Assembly: GCA_947253735.1 (NCBI GenBank)
Contig: CAMYAU010000015.1
Coordinates: 1 to 19,568 of the forward strand
Source of the DNA: an uncultured Varibaculum sp.
Lineage (GTDB): Bacteria; Actinomycetota; Actinomycetes; Actinomycetales; Actinomycetaceae
Length of the DNA stretch: 19,568 bases
Direction: 5' to 3'
Program-made: the position numbers and the translations under genes
Shown: positions 1 to 6,619 of the stretch, one piece after another
How the letters are laid out: every line of letters starts with the position of its first letter
How positions within the stretch are numbered: position 1 is the stretch's first letter
The notes under the pieces: generated by a model
What the model was told of the DNA's origin: nothing
Seen by the model: only the letters and a program-made list of their open reading frames with translations
Database searches by the model: none

Positions 1-393
1 GATTCGGGTGCGGGAACAGCCAGTGAAATCCGGGAAGCCAGTGAAAGTCAGCAAATGGACAACGGCGATGAACTGTCATCCCGCGAGGGGGCGGAGACCG
101 CCAGGAACGAAGAATCAACTGAAAGTGTTGAATTTGGCAGTGGCCGCCACGCTGGAAGGTTAGTTACCGGTCCGGTTCCGCTTCCAGAAGAATCCCCGCA
201 GCCACTCCCGCTAGATATCTCGGATAGCCAAGTCGGTCATCCTGGTGAATCCGTGACCGAAGAAGAATCTCGGGTTGAGCGCAAGTCTATTTTGCGTCCA
301 ACTACCACCGGACCTGTTCCCGTAGTTAAACCGGAAACAGATAGCGTCGAGCAACCCACTCAGGCTTTCAATCCCTTCCAGGACTCCGAGTAA
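1..393 (+). CDS. C-terminal tail of an unidentified protein (partial)
   Basis: The frame is open from the first base of the window to the TAA at 391-393, so this is the 3' end of a gene that starts upstream. An internal ATG at 55 exists, but there is no reason to prefer it as a start. The visible 130 residues are rich in Glu, Ser, Pro, Thr and Gly, have no hydrophobic or cysteine-bearing segments, and look disordered. Two TGPVP motifs occur, near residues 57 and 104. The stop lies 4 bp before the DUF3180 gene, so the two are probably co-transcribed. In many actinobacteria the gene before DUF3180 is a folate-pathway gene (folB/folK), so this may be a disordered extension of such a protein. That is inference from context only, because no catalytic part is visible. 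Confidence 0.6.
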   Translation, partial: DSGAGTASEIREASESQQMDNGDELSSREGAETARNEESTESVEFGSGRHAGRLVTGPVPLPEESPQPLPLDISDSQVGHPGESVTEEESRVERKSILRPTTTGPVPVVKPETDSVEQPTQAFNPFQDSE

Positions 394-397
394 TAAT

Positions 398-892
398 ATG
401 AAGCCACTGCGAAAACTCACCCTCGTAGCCTTGGGGATAATTGCACTGTTGTCGGGATATTTTCTCAGTGATCTAGCAGTGAAAATGGGGGGCACGCCTT
501 TACAATTCAGCCCCATCCTCACGGTGCTGATCTTTTGTGGGGCGGTGGTGCTAGCGATTTTTGGGCAGGCCGTCAAACGTTTGCGCGATGGGAAAACCTC
601 TTGGATACAGCTAGCGAAAGCCCCACTGGTGGCGCTCGTCGCGCAAGCCTCCGCGGTGTGGTCCGCTTTATTCATAGGTTATTTACTATCTCAGTTGATC
701 TTGGTTTACCAGTTGCGTCATGCGGAAATGGCTGGCTCCTTTGCGGGAAAAACTATTGCTTTAGCGCTAGTGAATCTGCTGTTATTGGTGGTTGCGCTCC
801 TAGTAGAATCTTGGTGCATCATTAATGACGGTGAGGATGGCCCCACTGGATCAAATGGTGCTCCCGGTGGTGTTAATCCGGCTTCTGCCTAA
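398..892 (+). CDS. DUF3180 family membrane protein
   Basis: This 164-residue protein has four predicted membrane segments, at roughly residues 7-27, 39-58, 75-102 and 117-140, with a basic loop (KRLRDGK) between the second and third. The C-terminal 20 residues are polar, glycine-rich and probably cytoplasmic. Size, topology and the Gln-Ala-Ser motif in the third segment fit the actinobacterial DUF3180 family, which commonly sits after the folate biosynthesis genes; its function is unknown. The ATG follows the upstream stop by 4 bp, which suggests translational coupling. I see no strong Shine-Dalgarno sequence of its own. The next gene starts 22 bp after the stop. Family assignment rests on my recollection of the pattern, not on a search. 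Confidence 0.7.
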   Translation: MKPLRKLTLVALGIIALLSGYFLSDLAVKMGGTPLQFSPILTVLIFCGAVVLAIFGQAVKRLRDGKTSWIQLAKAPLVALVAQASAVWSALFIGYLLSQLILVYQLRHAEMAGSFAGKTIALALVNLLLLVVALLVESWCIINDGEDGPTGSNGAPGGVNPASA

Positions 893-914
893 AGCCGTGG
901 GGTAACCTAAGGAC

Positions 915-1520
915 ATGAGTCCAGACCAACGCCAGCGATCCTCCGATTCTGCGCGCCCCTCGCAAACAACTTTTTGGGTACGTCGGTTAGTAGCGCTGTT
1001 AATTTTGGCGGTGTTGATCGCCCTAGTGGTGTTGATCGTTCGTTTTGCCTGGTCATGGATGCAAGCTGCCGATGATAGTCAGCAGCGGGCCCAAGCTGAG
1101 CAGGCAAAGAAAGAAGTCGTTACCCAACCGACAACCTGCAATCTGGCAAATATTAGCTACAAGCTGGAGCCAGAAAAGACCGAAAACCAGGTGGGAGCGG
1201 GCGTTAACTTCAAGGTAGTTTTGCATAACACTAAAGGAAATCAGCCTTGCACCATGAATGGGGCTATTGACAAGGTGGGCGTAAAAGTTATTACCGGTGA
1301 AGACACGGTTTGGCAATCCTGGAAGTGCCAGGGGAAGGTCAATGAACAGCCTTTACTGCTTGGAACTGGCATGGAATACGACACTACCCTCAAGTGGGAT
1401 GGAAAAATTGTCAGCAATTGTAAAGCTGGCGATATGGCACAGGCCGGTACCTATCAGGCGATTCCGGTGCTGAATGGTAAAGAAATTACTGATGAGAAAG
1501 CAGTCTTTACATTGAAGTAG
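915..1520 (+). CDS. membrane-anchored extracytoplasmic protein of unknown function
   Basis: The protein has 201 residues. A basic, Ser/Arg-rich cytoplasmic N-terminus of about 23 residues is followed by one strongly hydrophobic segment (about 25-47), a polar, Gln/Ala/Lys-rich helical linker, and a C-terminal domain of about 130 residues. That domain carries four cysteines (in TTCNL, QPCTM, WKCQG and SNCKA) that could form two disulfides outside the cell, and it looks like a beta-rich, immunoglobulin-like or DUF4232-like fold. I cannot assign a function. The ATG is preceded by TAAGGAC at a normal distance. The gene is the last of a run of three and its end overlaps the end of radA on the other strand by 14 bp, so there is no room for an intergenic terminator. 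Confidence 0.75.
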   Translation: MSPDQRQRSSDSARPSQTTFWVRRLVALLILAVLIALVVLIVRFAWSWMQAADDSQQRAQAEQAKKEVVTQPTTCNLANISYKLEPEKTENQVGAGVNFKVVLHNTKGNQPCTMNGAIDKVGVKVITGEDTVWQSWKCQGKVNEQPLLLGTGMEYDTTLKWDGKIVSNCKAGDMAQAGTYQAIPVLNGKEITDEKAVFTLK

Positions 1521-2907
1521 CCTGTTCTTCCGGTAAAGCGATCATAACTGCTTCTGCCAGGTTAGTTACTGGGTGCAGAGTCATCCCTTTGGGGGCAGTA
1601 ACCTCATCGGCTCCCAGGCGCGGAATCAAGGCGTGGCGAAAACCTAGCCGCGCGGCCTCGGATAGACGCCTTCCGCATCCTACGGTGGCGCGAATTTCCC
1701 CGGTTAGGGATACTTCCCCAATAGCCACCATTTTTTCGAGGGGAGGACGCGACTGGGCAGCGCTGGTAATCGCTAACGCCACCGCCAGGTCAACTGCCGG
1801 TTCGCTGGTTTTGGCTCCTCCTACAGTGGACACGTAAACGTCACATTGGGAAAGGGCGAGACGCAAGCGGGCTTGCAGCACCGCTAGGGTCATAGCCACC
1901 CGCGAATAATCCAGTCCCGAGGTGGTGCGCCTGGCTGATCCCCCAGATACCAGCGGTGAAACTAAGGCTTGAATTTCGGTAGGCATCGGGCGGCGTCCCT
2001 CTAGAGTTACGGTTACACAAGTACCTGGTACCCGGGAGGAGGTTTGTGAAAGAAATAGTCCGGAAGGATCAGCTAAACCGATAATTCCTTTCTCTACTAG
2101 CTCGAAACAACCAACTTCATCGGTGGCGCCATAGCGATTTTTCACTGCCCGCAGCAGCCGCAAACGGGTATGACGGTCCCCTTCGAACTGGGTAACTACG
2201 TCAACTAGGTGTTCCAGAACGCGGGGGCCAGCAATTCCACCAGATTTGGTCACGTGCCCTACCAGCAGAATCGGGATTCCGCGGGTTTTGGCAACTTCGA
2301 TTAAGGCTGAGCAGACTGCGCGCACCTGGGTGACATTCCCGGCTTGCCCACTGACCTGGGCAGAAGCAATAGTCTGCACCGAATCTGCAATTACCAGCGA
2401 AGGGGAACATTGGTCAATATGCCCCAGGACATTTTCTAATTCGGTTTCTGCAGCTAGCAAGAGATTATCTTCCAAAGCGCCAATCCGCTCCGCTCGTAGG
2501 CGAACTTGCGCTGCCGATTCCTCCCCGGTTACATAAAGAACCGATTTGTTTTTCCAGCTAGAGGCAACTTTTCCGGCAACGTCAAGCAGGAGGGTAGATT
2601 TGCCGACCCCCGGTTCGCCCGCCAGCAAAACCACTGATCCGGCTACTAGGCCGCCACCTAATACTCGGTCAAGTTCCCCAATTCCGGTGGGGATAAAACG
2701 GGCATCAGCTATATCAACTTTGCTGATGGGCAGAGCTTTCTGGTGGGGAGTTTTCCCCGCGATCTTATTGTGGGAGGATGTAGGCTCGTCTGGTAGGACG
2801 CTTTCCTCTAGGGTTCCCCAAGCTTTGCAGTTGCGGCATTGCCCTAGCCACTTGCTGGATTGCCAGCCGCATTCGGAACATTGATAGCTAGTTTTTACCT
2901 TGGCCAT
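1507..2907 (-). CDS. radA: DNA repair protein RadA (Sms)
   Basis: RadA is a hexameric ATPase of the RecA/DnaB type that drives branch migration at recombination intermediates in the cytoplasm. The 466-residue product has the full family layout. A C4 zinc finger uses Cys10, Cys13, Cys24 and Cys27. A Walker A motif lies at residues 97-105 (GEPGVGKST), a Walker B-like strand reads LVIADS, and the RadA-specific KNRYG motif lies near residue 257. A C-terminal Lon-protease-like domain starts around residue 320. Length is normal and no motif is missing. The ATG is preceded by TTAGGAC. The gene stands alone and runs divergently from the TrkA gene with 100 bp between them. Confidence 0.97.
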   Translation of the reverse strand: MAKVKTSYQCSECGWQSSKWLGQCRNCKAWGTLEESVLPDEPTSSHNKIAGKTPHQKALPISKVDIADARFIPTGIGELDRVLGGGLVAGSVVLLAGEPGVGKSTLLLDVAGKVASSWKNKSVLYVTGEESAAQVRLRAERIGALEDNLLLAAETELENVLGHIDQCSPSLVIADSVQTIASAQVSGQAGNVTQVRAVCSALIEVAKTRGIPILLVGHVTKSGGIAGPRVLEHLVDVVTQFEGDRHTRLRLLRAVKNRYGATDEVGCFELVEKGIIGLADPSGLFLSQTSSRVPGTCVTVTLEGRRPMPTEIQALVSPLVSGGSARRTTSGLDYSRVAMTLAVLQARLRLALSQCDVYVSTVGGAKTSEPAVDLAVALAITSAAQSRPPLEKMVAIGEVSLTGEIRATVGCGRRLSEAARLGFRHALIPRLGADEVTAPKGMTLHPVTNLAEAVMIALPEEQATSM

Positions 2908-3007
2908 GTCCTAACTCTAGCGTGCCCAGGCGGGGAAACATTCTCGCGGGGTAGGCTGGAGGCATAAGCTGGGATTATCGGTACCTGGGGATAAAAGGAG
3001 TAGGTAT

Positions 3008-3676
3008 ATGGCGAAACGGGGTGCTGGCACATCAGGAGTGTTAGTTATCGGTTTGGGACGCTTTGGCTCGGCGGTGGCTGCCTCTTTAGAGAGCCTAGAC
3101 CGCGAGGTATTGGCGGTTGAAAAATCCCCCCGGATTGTCACTCAGTGGCAGTCACGCCTGCCAGTGGTGCAAGCTGATGCCAGTAGTGCCGAGGCGCTGG
3201 AACAATTGGGGGCTACTGATTTTCAGGCAGCCGTAGTGGGGGTAGGAACCGCCCTAGAGGCCTCGGTACTGATCACCGCGAACCTGGTGGACCTCGGAAT
3301 CGGGTCTATCTGGGCAAAAGCCACTTCCCTAGAGCATGGATCGATCCTGAAACGAATCGGTGCTCACCACGTGGTTTACCCTGAATATGACGCCGGGGTG
3401 CGTACTGCTCACCTGGTGGGGGGCAAGATGCTGGACTATATCGAGATGGATCGTAAGGGTTTCTCGGTAGTGAAAATGCGTCCCCCTAAGGCCTGTCATG
3501 GCTTCACTTTGGCGGAATTGGATACCCGTTCCAAGTATGGAGTGACAGTGATCGGGGTACTTTCTCCCGGGGAACCTTTTGAATATGCTTCTCCCCAAAC
3601 CCGAGTGGATGCTAACGACATCATTATTGTTTCCGGCGATGCTGAACTTTTGGAGCAGTTCGCACAAATGCCCTAA
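3008..3676 (+). CDS. TrkA/KtrA-type potassium uptake regulatory subunit
   Basis: This 222-residue cytoplasmic protein is the gating ring subunit of a Ktr/Trk potassium transporter. It begins with a Rossmann RCK-N domain: the nucleotide motif GLGRFG at residues 15-20, an acidic residue at position 38 at the end of the second strand, and an Asp in QADAS near 57. A TrkA-C domain follows from about residue 140. The single RCK-N/RCK-C pair and the length match KtrA rather than the double-length proteobacterial TrkA. AAGGAG precedes the ATG at 3008. Its membrane partner is the TrkH gene immediately downstream, but on the opposite strand and tail to tail, so the two subunits cannot share a transcript. 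Nucleotide preference (ATP/ADP or NAD) cannot be read from sequence alone. Confidence 0.93.
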   Translation: MAKRGAGTSGVLVIGLGRFGSAVAASLESLDREVLAVEKSPRIVTQWQSRLPVVQADASSAEALEQLGATDFQAAVVGVGTALEASVLITANLVDLGIGSIWAKATSLEHGSILKRIGAHHVVYPEYDAGVRTAHLVGGKMLDYIEMDRKGFSVVKMRPPKACHGFTLAELDTRSKYGVTVIGVLSPGEPFEYASPQTRVDANDIIIVSGDAELLEQFAQMP

Positions 3677-3781
3677 CCTGTGTTTTGCTTATTAGCAGGG
3701 ATTTTAACGTTTAGAGGACGTGGCGCGTCCAATCGTGATGGGAAGCTCTGTTCTCGGTAATGTCAGGTTCTAACGCCTGAA

Positions 3782-5158
3782 CTATCCGATGATGGGACGT
3801 TCTTCGGGCATTCTGATTACTCTGCGGCGCTCGCGCAGCGCGAGCGCCGCCGCTACTGTCATAGTGCCAGTCCTGCCTGCAAACATCAGAAGTACCAGGG
3901 CGTATTTCCCGATAATTGGCAAATCGGGGGTAATTCCCGTCGATAAACCGACGGTGGCAAAAGCGGAGATTACTTCGAATCCGATAACGTCCATCGAATA
4001 GTCGGTTACTGATAGCAGGAAGAAGATAGCGGTAACTACCATGATGGCGCCCAGACCGGTTACGGCTACCGAAAGGCGCACCACCGAGGGGGGGATCCGA
4101 CGATGGAAAGCCTCGACGTCTCGGTCACCGCGGGCCTCGGCCATAATCGCCAAAATCATTACTGCTAGAGTGGAAACTTTGATACCACCGGCGGTAGAGG
4201 CGGATCCACCGCCGATAAACATCAGCACGTCCAATAGGAACCAGGATCCTCTGGTCATTTGCCCTACGTCAATGGTGCTGATCCCGGAGGAGCGAGAGTT
4301 GACCCCGAATAGAATGGAGGTTTGCAGGGATTCCGAGGTGCTCATAGAAGCAAAGGTTCCCCGGTTGTTCCATTCTGAACAGGCGATTACTACTGCGGTA
4401 AACACCCAAACAGCCAGGTAGGTAGTGATTGTCAGTTTCGAGTGCAAACTGAGTTTATGGGGGGAACGCCAGTTTTCTTTCACGTCGAGAACCACTGGAA
4501 ACCCTAGGGCTCCCAGAAAAGTTCCCAAGATAACCGGGGTGATCATCCACCAATCGCCCAGGTGTGCATCTATACCCTCTGGCAAGTTGATCAGTCCCGC
4601 GTTGTTGAAGATAGAGATGGATTGAAATAAGGCGTGCCAGATAGCGGAGCCCACGGACTCGTTCAGGGTGAGGAAGCGGGGAAGTAGCGCTATGAAAATA
4701 ATGCCTTCACAGGTAAAAGAGGTAACGATAACCGTGCGTATCAGGGCGCCTACTTTACCCAAAGAGGCAGTTTTTTCGATAGCGGCCAACATTCTTTGGG
4801 TTAGTCCAATGTGGCGCGATACCGCTAGCGCCAAAATTGATGCCAAGGTCATTACGCCTAGGCCGCCAATATGGATTCCTAACATAATTACGATTTGTCC
4901 AAAAAAAGACCAGTAGGAAGCAGTGTTCACTACGGTCAGTCCAGTTACGCAAACTGCCGAGGTGGAGGTAAAAACCGCGTCTACGAGGGGCGCGGGTTTG
5001 CCGGTGGTGGTGGCAATTGGCAAGGAGAGCAACAGGGTCATCACCAGGATGATTGCCGCGAACACCATCACTACCAGGCGGGCAGGTGAGGTGCGTGCAA
5101 GGTGGTCTAGCGATTCTCTGAGCTTTGCGCGTTTTGAAACTCGCCGCTGCTTTGCCAT
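3782..5158 (-). CDS. TrkH/KtrB-type potassium channel subunit
   Basis: This integral membrane protein of 458 residues forms the ion-conducting part of a K+ uptake system. It has a basic cytoplasmic N-terminus of about 25 residues and then the TrkH repeat of membrane helix, pore loop, membrane helix, four times over. The pore-loop signatures are visible in order: TSTSAVCVTGLT, a loop ending in NNAGL, NSRSSGISTID and ATVGLSTGIT. The central glycines that set K+ selectivity are present. The length matches KtrB. GGGAGGT precedes the ATG at a normal distance. The TrkA-type subunit lies beyond its 3' end on the other strand. A very GC-rich 12-bp perfect hairpin lies inside the last 20 codons (listed separately). 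Confidence 0.94.
   Translation of the reverse strand: MAKQRRVSKRAKLRESLDHLARTSPARLVVMVFAAIILVMTLLLSLPIATTTGKPAPLVDAVFTSTSAVCVTGLTVVNTASYWSFFGQIVIMLGIHIGGLGVMTLASILALAVSRHIGLTQRMLAAIEKTASLGKVGALIRTVIVTSFTCEGIIFIALLPRFLTLNESVGSAIWHALFQSISIFNNAGLINLPEGIDAHLGDWWMITPVILGTFLGALGFPVVLDVKENWRSPHKLSLHSKLTITTYLAVWVFTAVVIACSEWNNRGTFASMSTSESLQTSILFGVNSRSSGISTIDVGQMTRGSWFLLDVLMFIGGGSASTAGGIKVSTLAVMILAIMAEARGDRDVEAFHRRIPPSVVRLSVAVTGLGAIMVVTAIFFLLSVTDYSMDVIGFEVISAFATVGLSTGITPDLPIIGKYALVLLMFAGRTGTMTVAAALALRERRRVIRMPEERPIIG
3824..3850. repeat. 12-bp perfect GC-rich inverted repeat inside the trkH 3' end
   Basis: GCGGCGCTCGCG (3824-3835) and CGCGAGCGCCGC (3839-3850) are exact complements around a 3-base loop. 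The hairpin lies in the coding sequence about 40 nt before the trkH stop. It has no T-run on either side, so it is not a classical intrinsic terminator. In protein it encodes part of the basic cytoplasmic end (AAALALRERRR), so some of the symmetry could come from Ala/Arg codon choice. Confidence 0.6.
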
Positions 5159-5277
5159 TGCACCTCCCTCTGGTTATCGGTCGAATCCTTCCTGCCTAGA
5201 TATTAACCCGCTGTCTAGGTTTTCGGTTAGGACGTGGAGAGATTTATTCTTCGTGAACGTGGGGAGGGAGCTAAGAA

Positions 5278-5325
5278 TTTATCTTAGATAAAGAGTTGTT
5301 AAAACTATCTAAAAAATATCTAAAA
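5278..5325. promoter_or_regulatory. AT-rich cluster of TATCT/AGATA motifs
   Basis: A near-perfect palindrome, TTTATCT-T-AGATAAA, occupies 5278-5292. It is followed by two direct copies of TATCTAAAA at 5306-5314 and 5317-5325, one helical turn (11 bp) apart. The block lies between two divergent genes, as expected for an operator. BldC-type proteins are known to bind AT-rich direct repeats in head-to-tail arrays, so autoregulation by the adjacent BldC-like protein is possible; this is inference. Confidence 0.4.
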
Positions 5326-5368
5326 TATTGCCCGAATATGTGGTTTTTTAGTGACTTTCCTGTGACAG

Positions 5369-5398
5369 TTGAGAAAAGTGCGTCTCTTGGGGTATTTT
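5369..5398 (+). promoter_or_regulatory. possible promoter of the BldC-like gene
   Basis: TTGAGA (5369-5374, five of six matches to the -35 consensus) is followed after 18 bp by TATTTT (5393-5398, four of six matches to the -10 consensus). It lies about 100 bp before the chosen start. The match is weak and could be chance in an AT-rich region. Confidence 0.3.
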
Positions 5399-5499
5399 TA
5401 TACATGAACGCCTGAAACTCTAGATTTTTTCTAAGTCAACGGCTTAAGCTTATTAGTAGTCCCTAACCGGCAATGGATTCGAACTCAGGACGGAACATT

Positions 5500-5715
5500 A
5501 TGGCACAGCAGCAAGCTCCGCGCTTCGTAACAGTGGCAGAGGTCGCGGAACTAATGCGCGTGTCCAAAATGACGGTCTATCGCATGATCCACGCCGGTGA
5601 TATTCCCGCAGTTCGAGTCGGTAAGTCTTTTAGGGTACCGGCTGCAGCAGTCGACCAGATGATGGGACAGGGCTTCGGTGACTGGGAACAATCCTCAGGC
5701 GTAGCCAATAGTTAA
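5500..5715 (+). CDS. BldC-like helix-turn-helix DNA-binding protein
   Basis: This small, 71-residue protein is almost entirely one MerR-like/excisionase-type winged helix. The core reads VAEVAELMRVSKMTVYRMI, then a wing around GDIPAVRVGKSFRV, and a short polar tail. It should bind DNA without an effector domain, as BldC does in Streptomyces. I chose the ATG at 5500, which matches the family N-terminus, over the in-frame ATG at 5473; that one would add nine residues not seen in relatives I know. The small bS22 ribosomal protein gene follows 92 bp downstream, the same pair that I recall in mycobacteria as Rv0500A-Rv0500B. It could also be annotated as an excisionase-family protein, but no phage genes surround it. 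Confidence 0.85.
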   Translation: MAQQQAPRFVTVAEVAELMRVSKMTVYRMIHAGDIPAVRVGKSFRVPAAAVDQMMGQGFGDWEQSSGVANS

Positions 5716-5733
5716 TCGTCGCTTAAGTTGTTG

Positions 5734-5739
5734 TATAGT
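5734..5739 (+). promoter_or_regulatory. possible -10 element for the bS22 gene
   Basis: TATAGT matches the -10 consensus at five of six positions and lies 18 bp after the stop of the BldC-like gene and about 70 bp before the bS22 start. No convincing -35 hexamer is present at the usual distance, so readthrough from the gene upstream is equally possible. Confidence 0.3.
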
Positions 5740-5807
5740 AGGGCGAGAAAAATACCTCCGGGTAATAGTTGCGCCGCGCGCGCACCAAGAAGCAAAAGGA
5801 GAACCTA

Positions 5808-5906
5808 GTGGGCTCGGTAATTAAAAAGCGCCGCAAGCGCATGTCCAAGAAGAAGCACCGCAAGCTGTTGCGCAAGACTCGCCACCAGCGCCGCAACAAG
5901 AAGTAG
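5808..5906 (+). CDS. small ribosomal subunit protein bS22 (AURKAIP1/COX24-type)
   Basis: A very short gene of 32 codons plus stop starts with GTG at 5808, after a good Shine-Dalgarno sequence (AAAGGAGA, 5795-5802). The product is extremely basic, with more than half of its residues Lys, Arg or His and a core of KKRRKRMSKKKHRKLLRK. This is almost identical in pattern to the mycobacterial bS22 protein, which was found bound to the small ribosomal subunit near the decoding region. It is easily missed by gene callers because of its size and GTG start. The gene is followed after 14 bp by a strong terminator, so its transcript ends here. The assignment is from sequence recognition. Confidence 0.9.
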   Translation: MGSVIKKRRKRMSKKKHRKLLRKTRHQRRNKK

Positions 5907-5920
5907 CGGTAAAAAGTGCG

Positions 5921-5951
5921 AAATGGATCCAGGATTCCCCTGGATCCATTT
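5921..5951. terminator. bidirectional intrinsic terminator between bS22 and whiB2
   Basis: AAATGGATCCAGG (5921-5933) pairs perfectly with CCTGGATCCATTT (5939-5951) around a 5-base loop, giving a 13-bp stem. T-rich sequence follows on the plus strand (5949-5959), and a run of Ts follows close behind on the minus strand. It therefore can end both the bS22 transcript and the convergent whiB2 transcript. Confidence 0.88.
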
Positions 5952-6021
5952 TTATTTTTCTGCACCGAAAATTCACAGTTCTGCTGAAACGACTGGCAGA
6001 CAGCGAAGAGCGCTCGGAGTT

Positions 6022-6324
6022 CTAGGCGCTGCGCCGCTGCGCCTGATGGCGACTTTCCCGAATAAGCTCGCGACGTTCCTCCTGGGTAAGGCCGCCCCAC
6101 ACTCCAAAGGGTTCTTGTGAGGCCAGAGCATATTCTCGACACTGGTCAATTACCGGACACTGAGCGCAAATTGCTTTTGCCGCTTCATCACGTCGCCGAC
6201 GATTACCTCCTCGTTCGCCCTCGGGATGGAAGAATTGCTCGGTGTCCAGGTCCCGGCAAGCACCCTGGTATTGCCATTCCCATAAATCGGCCACCGGTCC
6301 GGGAAGTCGCGAGAAATCGCTCAT
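6022..6324 (-). CDS. whiB2: WhiB-family transcription factor, WhiB2/WhmD type
   Basis: WhiB proteins bind a [4Fe-4S] cluster and act with the housekeeping sigma factor; the WhiB2/WhmD branch controls septation and cell division in actinobacteria. The 100-residue product has the four cluster cysteines, one in the GACRD segment (Cys23) and three in CAQCPVIDQC. It also has the FFHPEGERG signature of this branch, the GVWGG turn, and a basic C-terminal tail (RRELIRESRHQAQRR) that contacts DNA. The N-terminal LPGPVADLWEWQYQG is typical of WhiB2 and unlike WhiB1 or WhiB7. I chose the ATG at 6324 because AGGAGG sits 4 bases before it; a TTG three bases upstream is too close to that site. The gene ends facing bS22 across a shared terminator. 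Confidence 0.92.
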   Translation of the reverse strand: MSDFSRLPGPVADLWEWQYQGACRDLDTEQFFHPEGERGGNRRRRDEAAKAICAQCPVIDQCREYALASQEPFGVWGGLTQEERRELIRESRHQAQRRSA

Positions 6325-6379
6325 CAATCCTCCTATATCGCCCTGTAGGTTAGGGCTAAGTATGAAAGAGATAGCTTAC

Positions 6380-6399
6380 AGTTATCTGAAAAAATAACT
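6380..6399. repeat. small inverted repeat in the whiB2-guaB gap
   Basis: AGTTAT (6380-6385) and ATAACT (6394-6399) are complementary across an AT-rich 8-base spacer, about 60 bp upstream of the whiB2 start. It could be an operator in the whiB2 promoter region. The arms are short, so chance is a real possibility. Confidence 0.3.
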
Positions 6400-6527
6400 A
6401 TTCTGCGGTGAAAAACCGGTTAATAAAAGTTAAATTTGCAGTTCAGGAGGATGGGAGGTACTGCTTAGCGCTCAGCGAACAGACTCGGGTCAAGGGAAAG
6501 CTATGGCCAGAATCTCGGCTCGACATT

Positions 6528-6556
6528 TTGTTAACGCTTCTTTGAGAAAGTAGAAA
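6528..6556 (+). promoter_or_regulatory. weak candidate promoter for the IMP dehydrogenase gene
   Basis: TTGTTA (6528-6533) and TAGAAA (6551-6556) are separated by 17 bp. Each matches the housekeeping consensus at four of six positions. The pair would give a leader of about 55-60 nt before the GTG start at 6620. The rest of the 295-bp gap (6325-6619) holds no gene that I can support. Confidence 0.25.
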
Positions 6557-6619
6557 ATTATCGCTTCAGGTAAGACCAGTCACATCCAGAGACAAAAGCG
6601 CAGGAAATATGGTTAGTAG

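Larger units (their letters stand above)
5159..5499. other. 341-bp gene-free regulatory gap between trkH and the BldC-like gene
   Basis: This divergent intergenic stretch must hold the promoters of trkH (-) and the BldC-like gene (+). It contains a short inverted repeat, CCTAGA (5195-5200) with TCTAGG (5214-5219), near the trkH start, and an AT-rich block at about 5275-5330 with repeated TATCT/AGATA motifs. No credible coding frame or RNA gene was found. Confidence 0.7.

Noticed and set aside
3716..3780. Terminator between the convergent trkA and trkH genes
   Set aside because: GGACG/CGTCC (3716-3730) and TCAGG/CCTGA (3763-3780) have only 5-bp stems and no T-run, too weak to call.
5159..5300. 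c-di-AMP (ydaO-type) riboswitch in front of trkH
   Set aside because: Such elements control K+ transport genes in other bacteria, but I could not find the conserved core sequence here.
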